DNA from: Pseudomonas sp. Bc-h
GTDB taxonomy: Bacteria > Pseudomonadota > Gammaproteobacteria > Pseudomonadales > Pseudomonadaceae
Length of the DNA stretch: 64,000 nucleotides
Direction of reading: 5' to 3'
NCBI RefSeq assembly: GCF_002080045.1
Contig: NZ_MUIN01000017.1
Span: forward strand, 1-64,000
Both the position numbers and the translations under genes were made by a program. Shown here one piece after another: positions 51,075 to 59,239 of the stretch (its first letter is position 1; the number at the start of each line of letters is the position of its first letter). The notes under the pieces were generated by a model, which was not told where the DNA came from, ran no database searches, and saw only the letters and a list, made by a program, of their open reading frames with translations.

Positions 51075-51785
51075 TCAAACCTCGGTGACGACGGCGGCGC
51101 GATTGAGCTCGGCCAACGACAGATGACGGTCGAACAGCGGCGCCAGGCTCTGATCATGGCTGACGAACAACAGGCTGGAACCTGCCTCGCGGCATTCGGC
51201 AAACAGCAATTTGATGAACGCTTCGCGCGCGTCGGCATCGAGGGCCGAGGTTGGCTCGTCAGCGATCACCAGCTCTGGCTGGCCGATCAATGCGCGGGCA
51301 GCGGCGACGCGTTGCTGCTGGCCGATGGACAGCGAGTCGGCGCGACGGCTCAGCAGCTGCGGGTCTTTCAGGCCCAGGTGAGCAAGGAGTGTCGCGGCGG
51401 CCTGATCGACGCTGCCATGGCGTTGCGTCGCGCGTTCGGCACGCAGTTTCGAGAAATGGCACGGCAGCTCGACGTTCTCACGCACCGACAGGAACGGCAG
51501 CAGGTTGAACTGCTGGAAGATGTAACCCGTGTGATCGACGCGGAAACGGTCGCGTGCGCCCGCCGAAAGTTGCGTCAACTCCTGGCCGAGCAGGCGAATG
51601 TTGCCGCGATTGGGTTTTTGTACGCCGCCCAGCAGTCCCAGTAACGTCGTCTTGCCGCTGCCGCTCGGGCCTTTGAGAAACAGGGTTTCGCCTGCTTCCA
51701 GACGAAATGCCGGAATATCCAGCAGCTCTGGATGCCCCGGCCAGGCAAAGCCGAGATCGGACAGTTCGATAAGTGCTTGAGTCAT
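51075..51785 (-). CDS. ABC transporter ATP-binding protein (LolD/MacB type)
   Basis: The 236-residue ATPase has Walker A (GPSGSGKT, about 42-49), the Q-loop (FQQFNLLPFLSV), the signature LSIGQQQR and Walker B (LVIADEPTSALD). It belongs to the LolD/MacB/FtsE group, which fits its FtsX-like permease partner. It starts at the ATG giving MTQALIELSDLGF, 64 nt after the DUF2796 gene. Confidence 0.93.
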   Translation of the reverse strand: MTQALIELSDLGFAWPGHPELLDIPAFRLEAGETLFLKGPSGSGKTTLLGLLGGVQKPNRGNIRLLGQELTQLSAGARDRFRVDHTGYIFQQFNLLPFLSVRENVELPCHFSKLRAERATQRHGSVDQAAATLLAHLGLKDPQLLSRRADSLSIGQQQRVAAARALIGQPELVIADEPTSALDADAREAFIKLLFAECREAGSSLLFVSHDQSLAPLFDRHLSLAELNRAAVVTEV

Positions 51786-51849
51786 GGCCTCAGTCGCATC
51801 TGAAAAGTGAACGACCGGCAAGTCCCGGTCGTGTGTGAAGCCATGTTGG

Positions 51850-52419
51850 TTAAAACTTGACCACTGGATTGCTGGGGCGAACTTCTGCACCCATCTGGCG
51901 TTTCGGGGTAACCAGTTGTACCTGAATGGTCTGCGTGGCCGGGAAGCTCTTGAAGAGTTGCGTCAGGTCCAGTTTGTTCAGCACTGCCGGGACGTTGCAG
52001 TTGAACTGGTAATGACCGTGGATTTCGCTGTGCTCGTGTTCGTCGGCATCGCCGTCGTCGTGATCGTCATCCTTGTCGCCAAACAACGGGCTTTCGAGCT
52101 TCTGTTTGGTGACGGTACAACCTGCGGCTTCGGGAATGCTGAACAGGCCGTGGGGCTTGAGCAGCGTTTCGCGCGCCTGGGCCAGGGTCGCTTTATCGGC
52201 ATCAGAGGTGGCAGCATGTTCGAAGCCGACAATGTTCATCGCCGGGGTGTCCAGTTCCAGCTCCAGCGTGCGGCCGTCGAGTGCCATGTCCAGACGCGCC
52301 ACGCCGTGCACATGCGCGCCAAGGCTGCCGTGCTCATGATCGTGGTCATGTTCATCGGCAGCGTGAGCGAGAGCAAGGGGCAGCAGCGCGAAGGGCAGGG
52401 CGAGAAGCAGACGACGCAT
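51850..52419 (-). CDS. DUF2796 His/Asp-rich periplasmic protein
   Basis: The 189-residue protein has a signal peptide (about 1-20) and then a histidine-rich stretch (DEHDHDHEHG). A second acidic and histidine-rich run (DKDDDHDDGD, ADEHEHSEIHGH) lies about residues 115-136. These are probable zinc-binding clusters. It matches PA4063, whose operon in P. aeruginosa is induced by zinc limitation. As first gene of the operon it directly follows a Zur-box-like site. Confidence 0.88.
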   Translation of the reverse strand: MRRLLLALPFALLPLALAHAADEHDHDHEHGSLGAHVHGVARLDMALDGRTLELELDTPAMNIVGFEHAATSDADKATLAQARETLLKPHGLFSIPEAAGCTVTKQKLESPLFGDKDDDHDDGDADEHEHSEIHGHYQFNCNVPAVLNKLDLTQLFKSFPATQTIQVQLVTPKRQMGAEVRPSNPVVKF

Positions 52420-52454
52420 AGGGGAGGGCTCCAGAGAAGATGAAAAAGTTGTTA

Positions 52455-52469
52455 TGTGATCTTATAACA
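52455..52469 (-). promoter_or_regulatory. Zur-box-like operator upstream of the DUF2796 operon
   Basis: TGTGATCTTATAACA matches the Zur consensus TGTTATA-N-TATAACA at 12 of 14 defined positions, with one half-site perfect. It lies 36-50 nt upstream of the ATG. On the minus strand a possible -10 (TATAAG) lies within the box, so bound Zur would block polymerase. Confidence 0.65.
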
Positions 52470-52581
52470 ATAAGTCACGCCGTTTATTAACTTTTTTGCC
52501 ATGGCGCAGCATCAGGCGATTAGGTGCAGCGTGGGAAATCCTGTGGGACCATGCCGCTCAGTCAACCAGAGGACACACATC

Positions 52582-52938
52582 ATGCTGCGAATCCGTGGAA
52601 CCGTCGGCGATCTGGCCGTGGATCTGACCGTTGAAATGGACGAGAGCGATTGGGCTCGGCTGGGCTCGCAGTTGGGCGTGCAATTGCAGGAAAGCAAACC
52701 CGCAGGCGAGTCAGTTACCAAGCCGGTTGCCAATCGCAACGATGCGGTCTGGGATATAGCTCAAGACCTGCTGCGCAAGGCCGGGCACATGAGCGGGCCG
52801 GATCTGCTTGGGCAACTGGAAGGGCTGGCGGGAAGTACTGCGGCGGGCAAGCGATTGATGGTGCGCATGCGCCACAGCTCCAACGTGAAAGTCGAAAGCC
52901 ATGGCGATGCGCCGGAGTATCACTGGGTCGATCAGTAA
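52582..52938 (+). CDS. Conserved hypothetical protein (Pseudomonas)
   Basis: The 118-residue soluble protein starts MLRIRGTVGDLAVDLTVEMDE after an AGAGGA site. It appears to have a beta-rich N-terminal half and a helical segment (NDAVWDIAQDLLRKAG). No domain is recognised. By position it corresponds to P. aeruginosa PA4062. Its last 7 nt overlap the convergent cnoX gene. Confidence 0.8.
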   Translation: MLRIRGTVGDLAVDLTVEMDESDWARLGSQLGVQLQESKPAGESVTKPVANRNDAVWDIAQDLLRKAGHMSGPDLLGQLEGLAGSTAAGKRLMVRMRHSSNVKVESHGDAPEYHWVDQ

Positions 52939-53804
52939 AGCGCAGCGAACAACTTGCGGCGGTAGGTCGTAACGAGCGGGTGGTCGTTGCCCAGCAGGTC
53001 GAATACCTGCAGCAACGTCTTGTGCGGCTGGCCTTCGTTGTAATTTCGATTGCGGATGAACAGCTTCAGCAAGCCTTCCAGCGCGGCGTCGTATTGCTGG
53101 CGGGAGAGCTGATGAATCGCCAGTTGATGCGCCGCTTCGTCATCCTGCGGGTTTTGCGCCAGACGAGTCTTCAGAGTGGCGGCATCCGGCAGGGCTTTCG
53201 CTTCGCCGAGGAACGTCAGCTGAGCTTTCGCACCGGCCAGCGCGGCTTTGTGGTCGTCACTCTTGACCGCATCCAGCACAGTGCGCGCTTCGTTCAGTTC
53301 GCCACGTTCAGCCAGGCAGCGCGCGTACAGAATAAGCGCGGCGGCGTTGGTGTTGTCTTCGCTCAGAATGGTCTGCAGAACGGCTTCGGCCTCAGCGAAA
53401 TGGCTCGCGGCGAACATTTCCTGAGCGGTTTGCAGTGGGTCAGCGGCAGCAGGCGGCGGCATCTGCACATGAGGCTCGAGCAGCTTGCGGATCTCGGACT
53501 CGGGCTGGGCACCGGCGAAACCATCCACCGGCTGGCCATCCTTGAACAGCACCACGGTCGGCAGGCTGCGAATACCGAAGCGGCCGACGATGTCCTGCTC
53601 GGCGTCGCAGTCGACCTTGGCCAGCAGCAACTCCCCCTGGTAACTCTCGGCGATTTGCTGCAGCAGCGGCATCAGCACTTTGCATGGCGCGCACCACTCG
53701 GCCCAGAAATCCACCAGCACCGGTTTGTGAAAGGAATTCTCGATGACCAACTGATCGAAAGTGGCAGTGGTCGCATCGAAGATGTACGGCGTGTCCTGGC
53801 TCAT
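52932..53804 (-). CDS. cnoX: Thioredoxin-TPR chaperedoxin (CnoX/YbbN-like)
   Basis: The 290-residue protein has a thioredoxin domain (about 1-110) with an intact WCAPCK active site (C38, C41) and LPTVVLF cis-proline, then TPR-like helical repeats (about 120-290). E. coli CnoX holds chlorine-damaged proteins and hands them to chaperones; it lacks the CxxC pair. The intact pair suggests oxidoreductase activity as well. On the minus strand a TATAGT -10 lies at 53841-53836, but its -35 is weak. Confidence 0.9.
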   Translation of the reverse strand: MSQDTPYIFDATTATFDQLVIENSFHKPVLVDFWAEWCAPCKVLMPLLQQIAESYQGELLLAKVDCDAEQDIVGRFGIRSLPTVVLFKDGQPVDGFAGAQPESEIRKLLEPHVQMPPPAAADPLQTAQEMFAASHFAEAEAVLQTILSEDNTNAAALILYARCLAERGELNEARTVLDAVKSDDHKAALAGAKAQLTFLGEAKALPDAATLKTRLAQNPQDDEAAHQLAIHQLSRQQYDAALEGLLKLFIRNRNYNEGQPHKTLLQVFDLLGNDHPLVTTYRRKLFAALY

Positions 53805-53907
53805 CGCAAGTCTCGAAAAAGGCTTAATGGGGCCAACTATAAAGGGCTGGGGGGATTGTCGAAAGCGGGGTGTTTCGAAGTACAGGAATTCCCGCTTCGC
53901 CCAAGTA

Positions 53908-54561
53908 TCAACGGGCGGCGTGATACAGGCTCACGTTGCGAAACTCCCAAGGCTCCGCCAGATCGGGCAGGGTGAGGGCTTCCAGCATTCCCAGTCGCCG
54001 ATACAGCGGATGCTGAAAATCCCGGACTCGCGAATCCGCCACCAGTGCCTCTTTGCCGCGACTCAGAAACTGATCCAGCAACGGCAGATTGGCGCGGTCG
54101 TAGAGCACGTCGGCCACCAGAATCAGGTCGAAGCGGTCTTGCTCGGCAAAGAAGTCCGCCGAGTAACCCAGCGTTACGCCGTTGAGTTCTGCGTTGGCCT
54201 TGCACGACGCGATGGCGACGGGATCGAGATCGCACGCCACCACTTCCAGCGCGCCAGCCTTCATTGCAGCAATGCCCGCGACACCCGAACCGGCACCGAA
54301 ATCAAGCACGCGCTTGCCCTCGACCCACTCCCGATGCTCGGCCAGAAACCGCGCCAGCGCCAGGCCGCTGGCCCAGCAGAAGCTCCAGTAGGGTGGATCT
54401 TCGAGGATGCGACGCGTCTCGTCCGGGCTGAAGGCGCGATCCATCTTGTCTGCATCGATGAGCCACAACTTCAGGTCGGTACCAGGCAGCGGCTCGGCGA
54501 CCAGTCGGGCATCGCCCAGCAGTTCGCTCAATGCCGCCTGCAGGTGGAACGGGGGTGTCAT
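53908..54561 (-). CDS. Class I SAM-dependent methyltransferase
   Basis: The 217-residue enzyme has the SAM motif I (RVLDFGAGSGVAG, 84-96), the motif II acidic residue in VVACDLDP and motif IV LILVADVLYD. This layout resembles the protein lysine methyltransferase group (ETFB-KMT/METTL20-like, PrmA-like). The substrate is not known. Its start overlaps the stop of the lipoprotein gene by 4 nt. Confidence 0.82.
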   Translation of the reverse strand: MTPPFHLQAALSELLGDARLVAEPLPGTDLKLWLIDADKMDRAFSPDETRRILEDPPYWSFCWASGLALARFLAEHREWVEGKRVLDFGAGSGVAGIAAMKAGALEVVACDLDPVAIASCKANAELNGVTLGYSADFFAEQDRFDLILVADVLYDRANLPLLDQFLSRGKEALVADSRVRDFQHPLYRRLGMLEALTLPDLAEPWEFRNVSLYHAAR

Positions 54562-55010
54562 GGCGCGGTGACGAATTGCAGCTGGCCCAGCGACTGCGTT
54601 TCAGGCTTGGCGATCAGCACCGACGGCAGGTGCAGGATCAATTGCCCCGACTGGCTGGCGCGGCCGCGCAACTCAACCCGTGCACCTTGCGGGAATGCCT
54701 CTGGATTGAAGCGCAACTGGAAGGGCAGCGATTTGTTGTTGCCGGTAAGGATCGTGCTGCTCAGCAGCTTTTGCGGGCGATTGCGCTCGTCGATCACCAG
54801 CAACGCCAGCTCGACTTCGGCGCCGGCGGGGACGCCCAGCAACTGCCCGCTCAACTCGCGCTGATAAGGCAGCAGCGGGCCTGGGCCTTCCGGCAGTTTG
54901 ATCGCGTTGGGTGCAGGCTTGGCGGGCGCTGCGGGTTTGGGCGGCTCAGTGGTGCTACAGGCGGCGAGCAGGCCGACCAGGCTGATTACAGCAAGCGAAC
55001 GTAGCGTCAT
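54558..55010 (-). CDS. YbaY-like outer-membrane lipoprotein
   Basis: The 150-residue precursor has a lipoprotein signal with lipobox LAAC (Cys18), a Pro/Ala-rich linker (22-45), and a beta-sandwich domain of the YbaY type (QRELSGQLLGVPAGAEVELALLVID, VELRGRASQSGQL). I chose the ATG giving MTLRSLAVISLVGLL. Function is unknown. It is divergent from nrdR and coupled to the methyltransferase. Confidence 0.82.
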   Translation of the reverse strand: MTLRSLAVISLVGLLAACSTTEPPKPAAPAKPAPNAIKLPEGPGPLLPYQRELSGQLLGVPAGAEVELALLVIDERNRPQKLLSSTILTGNNKSLPFQLRFNPEAFPQGARVELRGRASQSGQLILHLPSVLIAKPETQSLGQLQFVTAP

Positions 55011-55126
55011 GAACGGCTCCAGCAAAAAACAGAATCGAGTGAGATATGCGAGGTAGACGCAGTATCGCCGAGGGTGACAGCTTTCGCTGCACCGGATGCG
55101 CGTCTATATACCTCAAACCCCGAGAC

Positions 55127-55154
55127 TTGTCTTGCCGGTGGGATGCGCTACCAT
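55127..55154 (+). promoter_or_regulatory. Candidate promoter of the nrdR-rib operon
   Basis: TTGTCT (55127-55132), a 16-bp spacer and TACCAT (55149-55154), giving a leader of about 23 nt to nrdR. Match is moderate; no NrdR box or FMN riboswitch is seen here. Confidence 0.45.
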
Positions 55155-55183
55155 GGCCCTCCCTTTTTTTGTTGCCTGCCACC

Positions 55184-55648
55184 ATGCACTGTCCCTTTTG
55201 CGGTGCCAACGACACCAAAGTCATTGACTCGCGCCTTGTAGCCGAAGGCGATCAGGTTCGTCGCCGTCGTGAATGCGTCGCTTGCGGCGAACGTTTCACC
55301 ACATTCGAGACCGCCGAACTGGTCCTTCCTCGTCTGATCAAGCAAGACGGCAGCCGTCAGCCCTTCGATGAAGAGAAGCTGCGCGCCGGCATGCAGCGTG
55401 CGCTGGAAAAGCGCCCGGTCAGCGTCGAGCGGCTTGAAGCCGCCCTTGCACACATCAAAAGCAAGCTGCGAGCGACCGGCGAGCGTGAGGTCAAATCACT
55501 GATCGTTGGCGAACTGGTCATGGGCGAGCTGCAAAAACTCGACGAAGTGGCCTATATCCGCTTTGCTTCGGTGTATCGGCGGTTCCAGGACCTCAACGAA
55601 TTCCGCGAAGAAATCGACCGACTGGCCCGTGAGCCGGTTAAAGAGTGA
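55184..55648 (+). CDS. nrdR: Ribonucleotide-reductase regulator NrdR
   Basis: NrdR (154 residues) represses ribonucleotide reductase genes when dATP is bound. A zinc ribbon (C3, C6, C31, C34) is followed by an ATP-cone domain (about 49-139). I chose the ATG giving MHCPFCGANDTKVIDSR. It heads the riboflavin cluster, as in many proteobacteria, and its stop overlaps the ribD start region. Confidence 0.98.
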   Translation: MHCPFCGANDTKVIDSRLVAEGDQVRRRRECVACGERFTTFETAELVLPRLIKQDGSRQPFDEEKLRAGMQRALEKRPVSVERLEAALAHIKSKLRATGEREVKSLIVGELVMGELQKLDEVAYIRFASVYRRFQDLNEFREEIDRLAREPVKE

Positions 55649-55650
55649 GC

Positions 55651-56790
55651 ATGTCCTCCACAGAGCAAAGCGTGCTCGACGCGTTTTACATGGCGCGAGC
55701 GCTGGAACTGGCACGCAAGGGCGTCTACTCGACGCACCCCAATCCACGGGTCGGCTGCGTGATCGTGCGCGACGGCGAAGTGGTTGGCGAAGGTTGGCAC
55801 GTTCGCGCGGGCGAGCCCCACGCTGAGGTTCATGCGCTGCGTCAGGCCGGCGAAAGAGCCCGTGGCGCAACTGCCTACGTCACCCTCGAACCCTGCAGCC
55901 ATCATGGACGCACGCCGCCTTGCGCCGAAGCGCTGGTCAATGCCGGCGTCGGTCGCGTGGTCGCCGCGATGCAAGACCCCAACCCCGATGTCGCCGGACG
56001 CGGCCTGTTGCGTCTGATGAGCGCCGGTATCGCTGTACAGAGCGGCGTGCTGGAAGGCGAGGCGCGGGCGATCAACAAGGGCTTCCTCAAACGCATGGAA
56101 CACGGCCTGCCTTATGTGCGGGTCAAGTTGGCGATGAGTCTCGACGGCCGCACGGCCATGGCCAGCGGCGAAAGCCAGTGGATTACAGGGCCCGAAGCGC
56201 GCTCGGCGGTGCAGCGTCTGCGTGCCCAGTCGAGTGTGGTATTGACCGGTGCCGACACAGTGCTGGCCGATAATGCGCGGCTCACCGTTCGCCCCGATGA
56301 GCTGGGCCTGAATGCCGAACTGACCGCCCTGGCCATGACCCGCCCGCCGTTGCGTGTGCTGATCGATGGCCGTCTGCGGGTGCCCCTGGACTCGCCGTTC
56401 TTCAAGGCGGGCAGTGCCTTGGTTGTCACTTGCGCGGCGGCATCGGCGCGCGAGCGCTATCACGATGAAGGCCATGAAATGCTCGCGCTGGCGAGCAGCG
56501 GGGGGCATGTCGATCTGCGCAAATTGCTGGTCGAGCTGGCCGCCCGTGGCGTCAACGACGTGCTGGTCGAGGCCGGTCCCAAACTCGCAGGCGCTTTCAC
56601 TCGTTTGGGTCTGGTCGACGAATTCCAGATTTTCGTCGCCGGCAAGTTCATGGGCTCCTCGGCGCGTCCGCTGCTGGACCTGCCGCTGGCACAAATGAAC
56701 GAGGCGTTCGAACTGAAAATCGTCGAAATGCGCGCAATCGGAAATGACTGGCGAGTCATCGCAATACCTGCGACGAGCGCGAGCGTATAA
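55651..56790 (+). CDS. ribD: Bifunctional riboflavin deaminase/reductase RibD
   Basis: RibD (379 residues) carries out the second and third steps of riboflavin synthesis. The N-terminal deaminase has the zinc site HAE (57-59) and PCSHHGRTPPC (C82, C91). The C-terminal reductase (about 145-365) has RVKLAMSLDGRTA and VEAGPKLAGAF. A GTG six nt upstream is also possible, but the ATG has an AAAGAG site at suitable distance. Confidence 0.97.
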   Translation: MSSTEQSVLDAFYMARALELARKGVYSTHPNPRVGCVIVRDGEVVGEGWHVRAGEPHAEVHALRQAGERARGATAYVTLEPCSHHGRTPPCAEALVNAGVGRVVAAMQDPNPDVAGRGLLRLMSAGIAVQSGVLEGEARAINKGFLKRMEHGLPYVRVKLAMSLDGRTAMASGESQWITGPEARSAVQRLRAQSSVVLTGADTVLADNARLTVRPDELGLNAELTALAMTRPPLRVLIDGRLRVPLDSPFFKAGSALVVTCAAASARERYHDEGHEMLALASSGGHVDLRKLLVELAARGVNDVLVEAGPKLAGAFTRLGLVDEFQIFVAGKFMGSSARPLLDLPLAQMNEAFELKIVEMRAIGNDWRVIAIPATSASV

Positions 56791-56836
56791 TTTTCGGCCA
56801 TCGTATCAACGCTGGCCCTGTTCTCCCGGAGGACCC

Positions 56837-57508
56837 ATGTTTACCGGCATTATCGAATCCATCGGCAGCATCCGCGCCATTACTCCCAAAGGCGGCGATG
56901 TCCGCGTTTATGTAGAGACCGGCAAACTCGACCTTTGCGACGTCAAGCTTGGCGACAGCATCGCTGTCAACGGCGTGTGCCTGACTGCAGTCGAACTGCC
57001 GGGCGACGGCTTCTGGGCAGACGTCAGCCGCGAAACGCTCGACGTCACGGCGTTCGTCGATCTGAAGACCGGCAGCCGCGTCAATCTGGAAAAAGCCCTG
57101 ACCCCGACCACGCGCCTGGGCGGCCACCTGGTCAGCGGTCACGTCGACGGCGTTGGCGAAGTGCTGTCCCGCGAAGAAAACGCCCGTGCGATCCAGTTCC
57201 GCATGCGTGCTCCGCGTGAGCTGGCCAAGTACATCTCACACAAGGGTTCTATCACCGTCGATGGCACCAGCCTGACCGTGAACGCCGTCAATGGCGCCGA
57301 ATTCGAGCTGACCATCGTGCCGCACACCCTGTCCGAGACGATCATGGGCGACTACCGCCCGGGCCGTAAGATCAACCTTGAGGTGGATCTGCTGGCACGT
57401 TACCTGGAGCGCTTGCTGCTCGGTGACAAGGCGGCCGACCCGACGCCGGCCCAGGGCGGCAACATTACTGAAAGCTTTCTGGCCGCCAACGGCTACCTCA
57501 AATCCTGA
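56837..57508 (+). CDS. ribE: Riboflavin synthase alpha subunit
   Basis: The 223-residue enzyme combines two lumazine molecules into riboflavin. It begins with the signature MFTGIIE and contains two lumazine-binding repeats (about 1-97 and 98-195; SVNGVCLT-like and GTSLTVNAV segments). The start follows a GGAGG site. Called ribC in some Pseudomonas annotations. Confidence 0.97.
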   Translation: MFTGIIESIGSIRAITPKGGDVRVYVETGKLDLCDVKLGDSIAVNGVCLTAVELPGDGFWADVSRETLDVTAFVDLKTGSRVNLEKALTPTTRLGGHLVSGHVDGVGEVLSREENARAIQFRMRAPRELAKYISHKGSITVDGTSLTVNAVNGAEFELTIVPHTLSETIMGDYRPGRKINLEVDLLARYLERLLLGDKAADPTPAQGGNITESFLAANGYLKS

Positions 57509-57525
57509 ATTGAAGGGGGTGCCGC

Positions 57526-58617
57526 GTGGCGCTCAACAGCATCGAAGAACTGGTTGAAGACATTCGCCAAGGCAAGATGGTCATCCTCATGGATGACGAA
57601 GATCGCGAGAACGAAGGTGATCTGATCATGGCCTCCGAATGCGTCAAGGCCGAGCACATCAACTTCATGGCGCGTTACGCCCGTGGCCTGATCTGCATGC
57701 CGATGACCCGCGAGAAGTGCGAAACCCTGAAGCTGCCGCTGATGGCTCCGCGCAACGGCTCGGGCTTCGGCACCAAGTTCACCGTTTCCATCGAAGCCGC
57801 CGAAGGCGTGACCACCGGTATTTCCGCTGCTGACCGCGCCCGCACCGTTCAGGCCGCCGCCGCGAAGGATGCCAAGGCCGAAGATATCGTCAGCCCGGGC
57901 CACATCTTCCCGCTGATGGCACAGGCGGGCGGCACCCTGTCCCGCGCCGGTCACACCGAAGCAGCGTGCGATCTGGCGCGCATGGCCGGTTTCGAGCCGA
58001 CTGGCGTGATCTGTGAGGTCATGAATGACGACGGCACCATGTCCCGCCGTGCTGAACTCGAAACCTTCGCCGCCGAGCACAACATCAAGATCGGCACCAT
58101 CGCCGACCTGATCCATTACCGGATGATCCACGAACGTACCGTTCAGCGGATTGCCGAGCAGCCTCTGGACAGCGAACTGGGCCAGTTCAATCTGGTGACC
58201 TATCGTGATTCGGTCGAAGGTGATGTTCACCTGGCGCTGACCCTGGGCAAGGTTTGCGCGGATGAACCGACACTGGTTCGGGTGCACAACATGGACCCGC
58301 TGCGCGACCTGCTGATGGTCAAACAGCCCGGCCGCTGGAGCCTGCGTGCCGCCATGACGGCGGTTGCAGAGGCAGGGAGCGGTGTCGTTCTGCTGCTCGG
58401 TCACCCCCTCGATGGCGATGCCGTTCTGGCCCATGTGCGGGAAACCGCAGGCGCAGCACCGGTCAAGACGCCGACCACTTACAGCACCGTTGGCGCTGGT
58501 TCGCAGATCCTTCGCGACCTTGGCGTACGAAAAATGCGCCTGATGAGTTCGCCAATGAAGTTCAACGCGATATCCGGTTTCGATCTGGAAGTTGTAGAAT
58601 ACGTGCCCTCCGAATAA
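57526..58617 (+). CDS. ribBA: DHBP synthase with degenerate GTP-cyclohydrolase II domain
   Basis: The 363-residue protein has an intact N-terminal 3,4-dihydroxy-2-butanone-4-phosphate synthase (DDEDRENEGD at 23-32; HTEAACDLARMAG). Its C-terminal half (about 205-363) keeps the cyclohydrolase II fold, but the three zinc cysteines are gone: VRVHNMDPLRDLL replaces the VHSECLTGDAL seen in the separate RibA. The second half is therefore probably inactive or structural. GTG start after GAAGG. Confidence 0.95.
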   Translation: MALNSIEELVEDIRQGKMVILMDDEDRENEGDLIMASECVKAEHINFMARYARGLICMPMTREKCETLKLPLMAPRNGSGFGTKFTVSIEAAEGVTTGISAADRARTVQAAAAKDAKAEDIVSPGHIFPLMAQAGGTLSRAGHTEAACDLARMAGFEPTGVICEVMNDDGTMSRRAELETFAAEHNIKIGTIADLIHYRMIHERTVQRIAEQPLDSELGQFNLVTYRDSVEGDVHLALTLGKVCADEPTLVRVHNMDPLRDLLMVKQPGRWSLRAAMTAVAEAGSGVVLLLGHPLDGDAVLAHVRETAGAAPVKTPTTYSTVGAGSQILRDLGVRKMRLMSSPMKFNAISGFDLEVVEYVPSE

Positions 58618-58692
58618 AGACTGGCAGGTCAGGGGCTGTGAAAACGCTGATGTTTTCGCGGTTTTTGTTCCTGCGGTCGCCGATTCGTGGCC

Positions 58693-58740
58693 TAAAATCC
58701 CAGCACGCGCGCCTGATGCGCGCTTGCTTGCTCTTTAATA
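58693..58740 (+). promoter_or_regulatory. ribH-nusB leader with hairpin and boxA antitermination element
   Basis: TGCTCTTTAATA (58729-58740) matches the rrn boxA consensus TGCTCTTTAACA at 11 of 12 bases. It is preceded 5 nt upstream by a perfect hairpin (58707-58712 with 58718-58723), the same order as boxB-boxA in rrn leaders. A TAAAAT -10-like hexamer lies at 58693-58698 without a good -35. BoxA RNA is bound by NusB-NusE, and nusB is the second gene downstream. Confidence 0.65.
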
Positions 58741-58762
58741 CGAGAACACGAGACTCAGCCGA

Positions 58763-59239
58763 ATGACCCTGAAGACCATCGAAGGTACCTTCATCGCCCC
58801 CCAAGGTCGCTATGCCCTGGTGGTTGGCCGCTTCAACAGCTTCGTCGTCGAAAGCCTGGTGAGCGGTGCCGTTGATGCCCTGGTTCGCCATGGCGTGAGC
58901 GAAAGCGACATCACCATCATCCGCGCGCCGGGTGCTTTCGAAATTCCGCTGGTAGTACAGAAAGTCGCTCAACGCAGCGAGTTCTCCGCGATCATCGCCC
59001 TGGGCGCCGTGATCCGTGGCGGTACTCCGCACTTCGAATACGTTGCCGGCGAATGCACCAAAGGCCTGGCTCAGGTTTCCATGGAGTTCGGTGTGCCAGT
59101 CGCTTTCGGCGTACTGACCGTCGATTCCATCGAACAAGCCATCGAACGTTCCGGCACCAAGGCCGGTAACAAAGGTGCCGAAGCTGCGCTGTCCGCCATC
59201 GAGATGGTCAGCCTGTTGGCGCAGTTGGAGGCCAAGTGA
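58763..59239 (+). CDS. ribH: 6,7-dimethyl-8-ribityllumazine synthase
   Basis: RibH (158 residues) condenses the RibA/RibD product with DHBP to lumazine, forming a large oligomeric shell. GRFNSFVVESL, RAPGAFEIPL and ALGAVIRGGTPHFEYV (with the catalytic His) are intact. It overlaps nusB by 4 nt (GTGA), so both are translationally coupled. Confidence 0.98.
   Translation: MTLKTIEGTFIAPQGRYALVVGRFNSFVVESLVSGAVDALVRHGVSESDITIIRAPGAFEIPLVVQKVAQRSEFSAIIALGAVIRGGTPHFEYVAGECTKGLAQVSMEFGVPVAFGVLTVDSIEQAIERSGTKAGNKGAEAALSAIEMVSLLAQLEAK

Noticed and set aside
55011..58762. FMN riboswitch before ribD, ribBA or ribH
   Set aside because: The conserved AGGGTGAAATTCCC-type core is absent from all intergenic gaps of the cluster.
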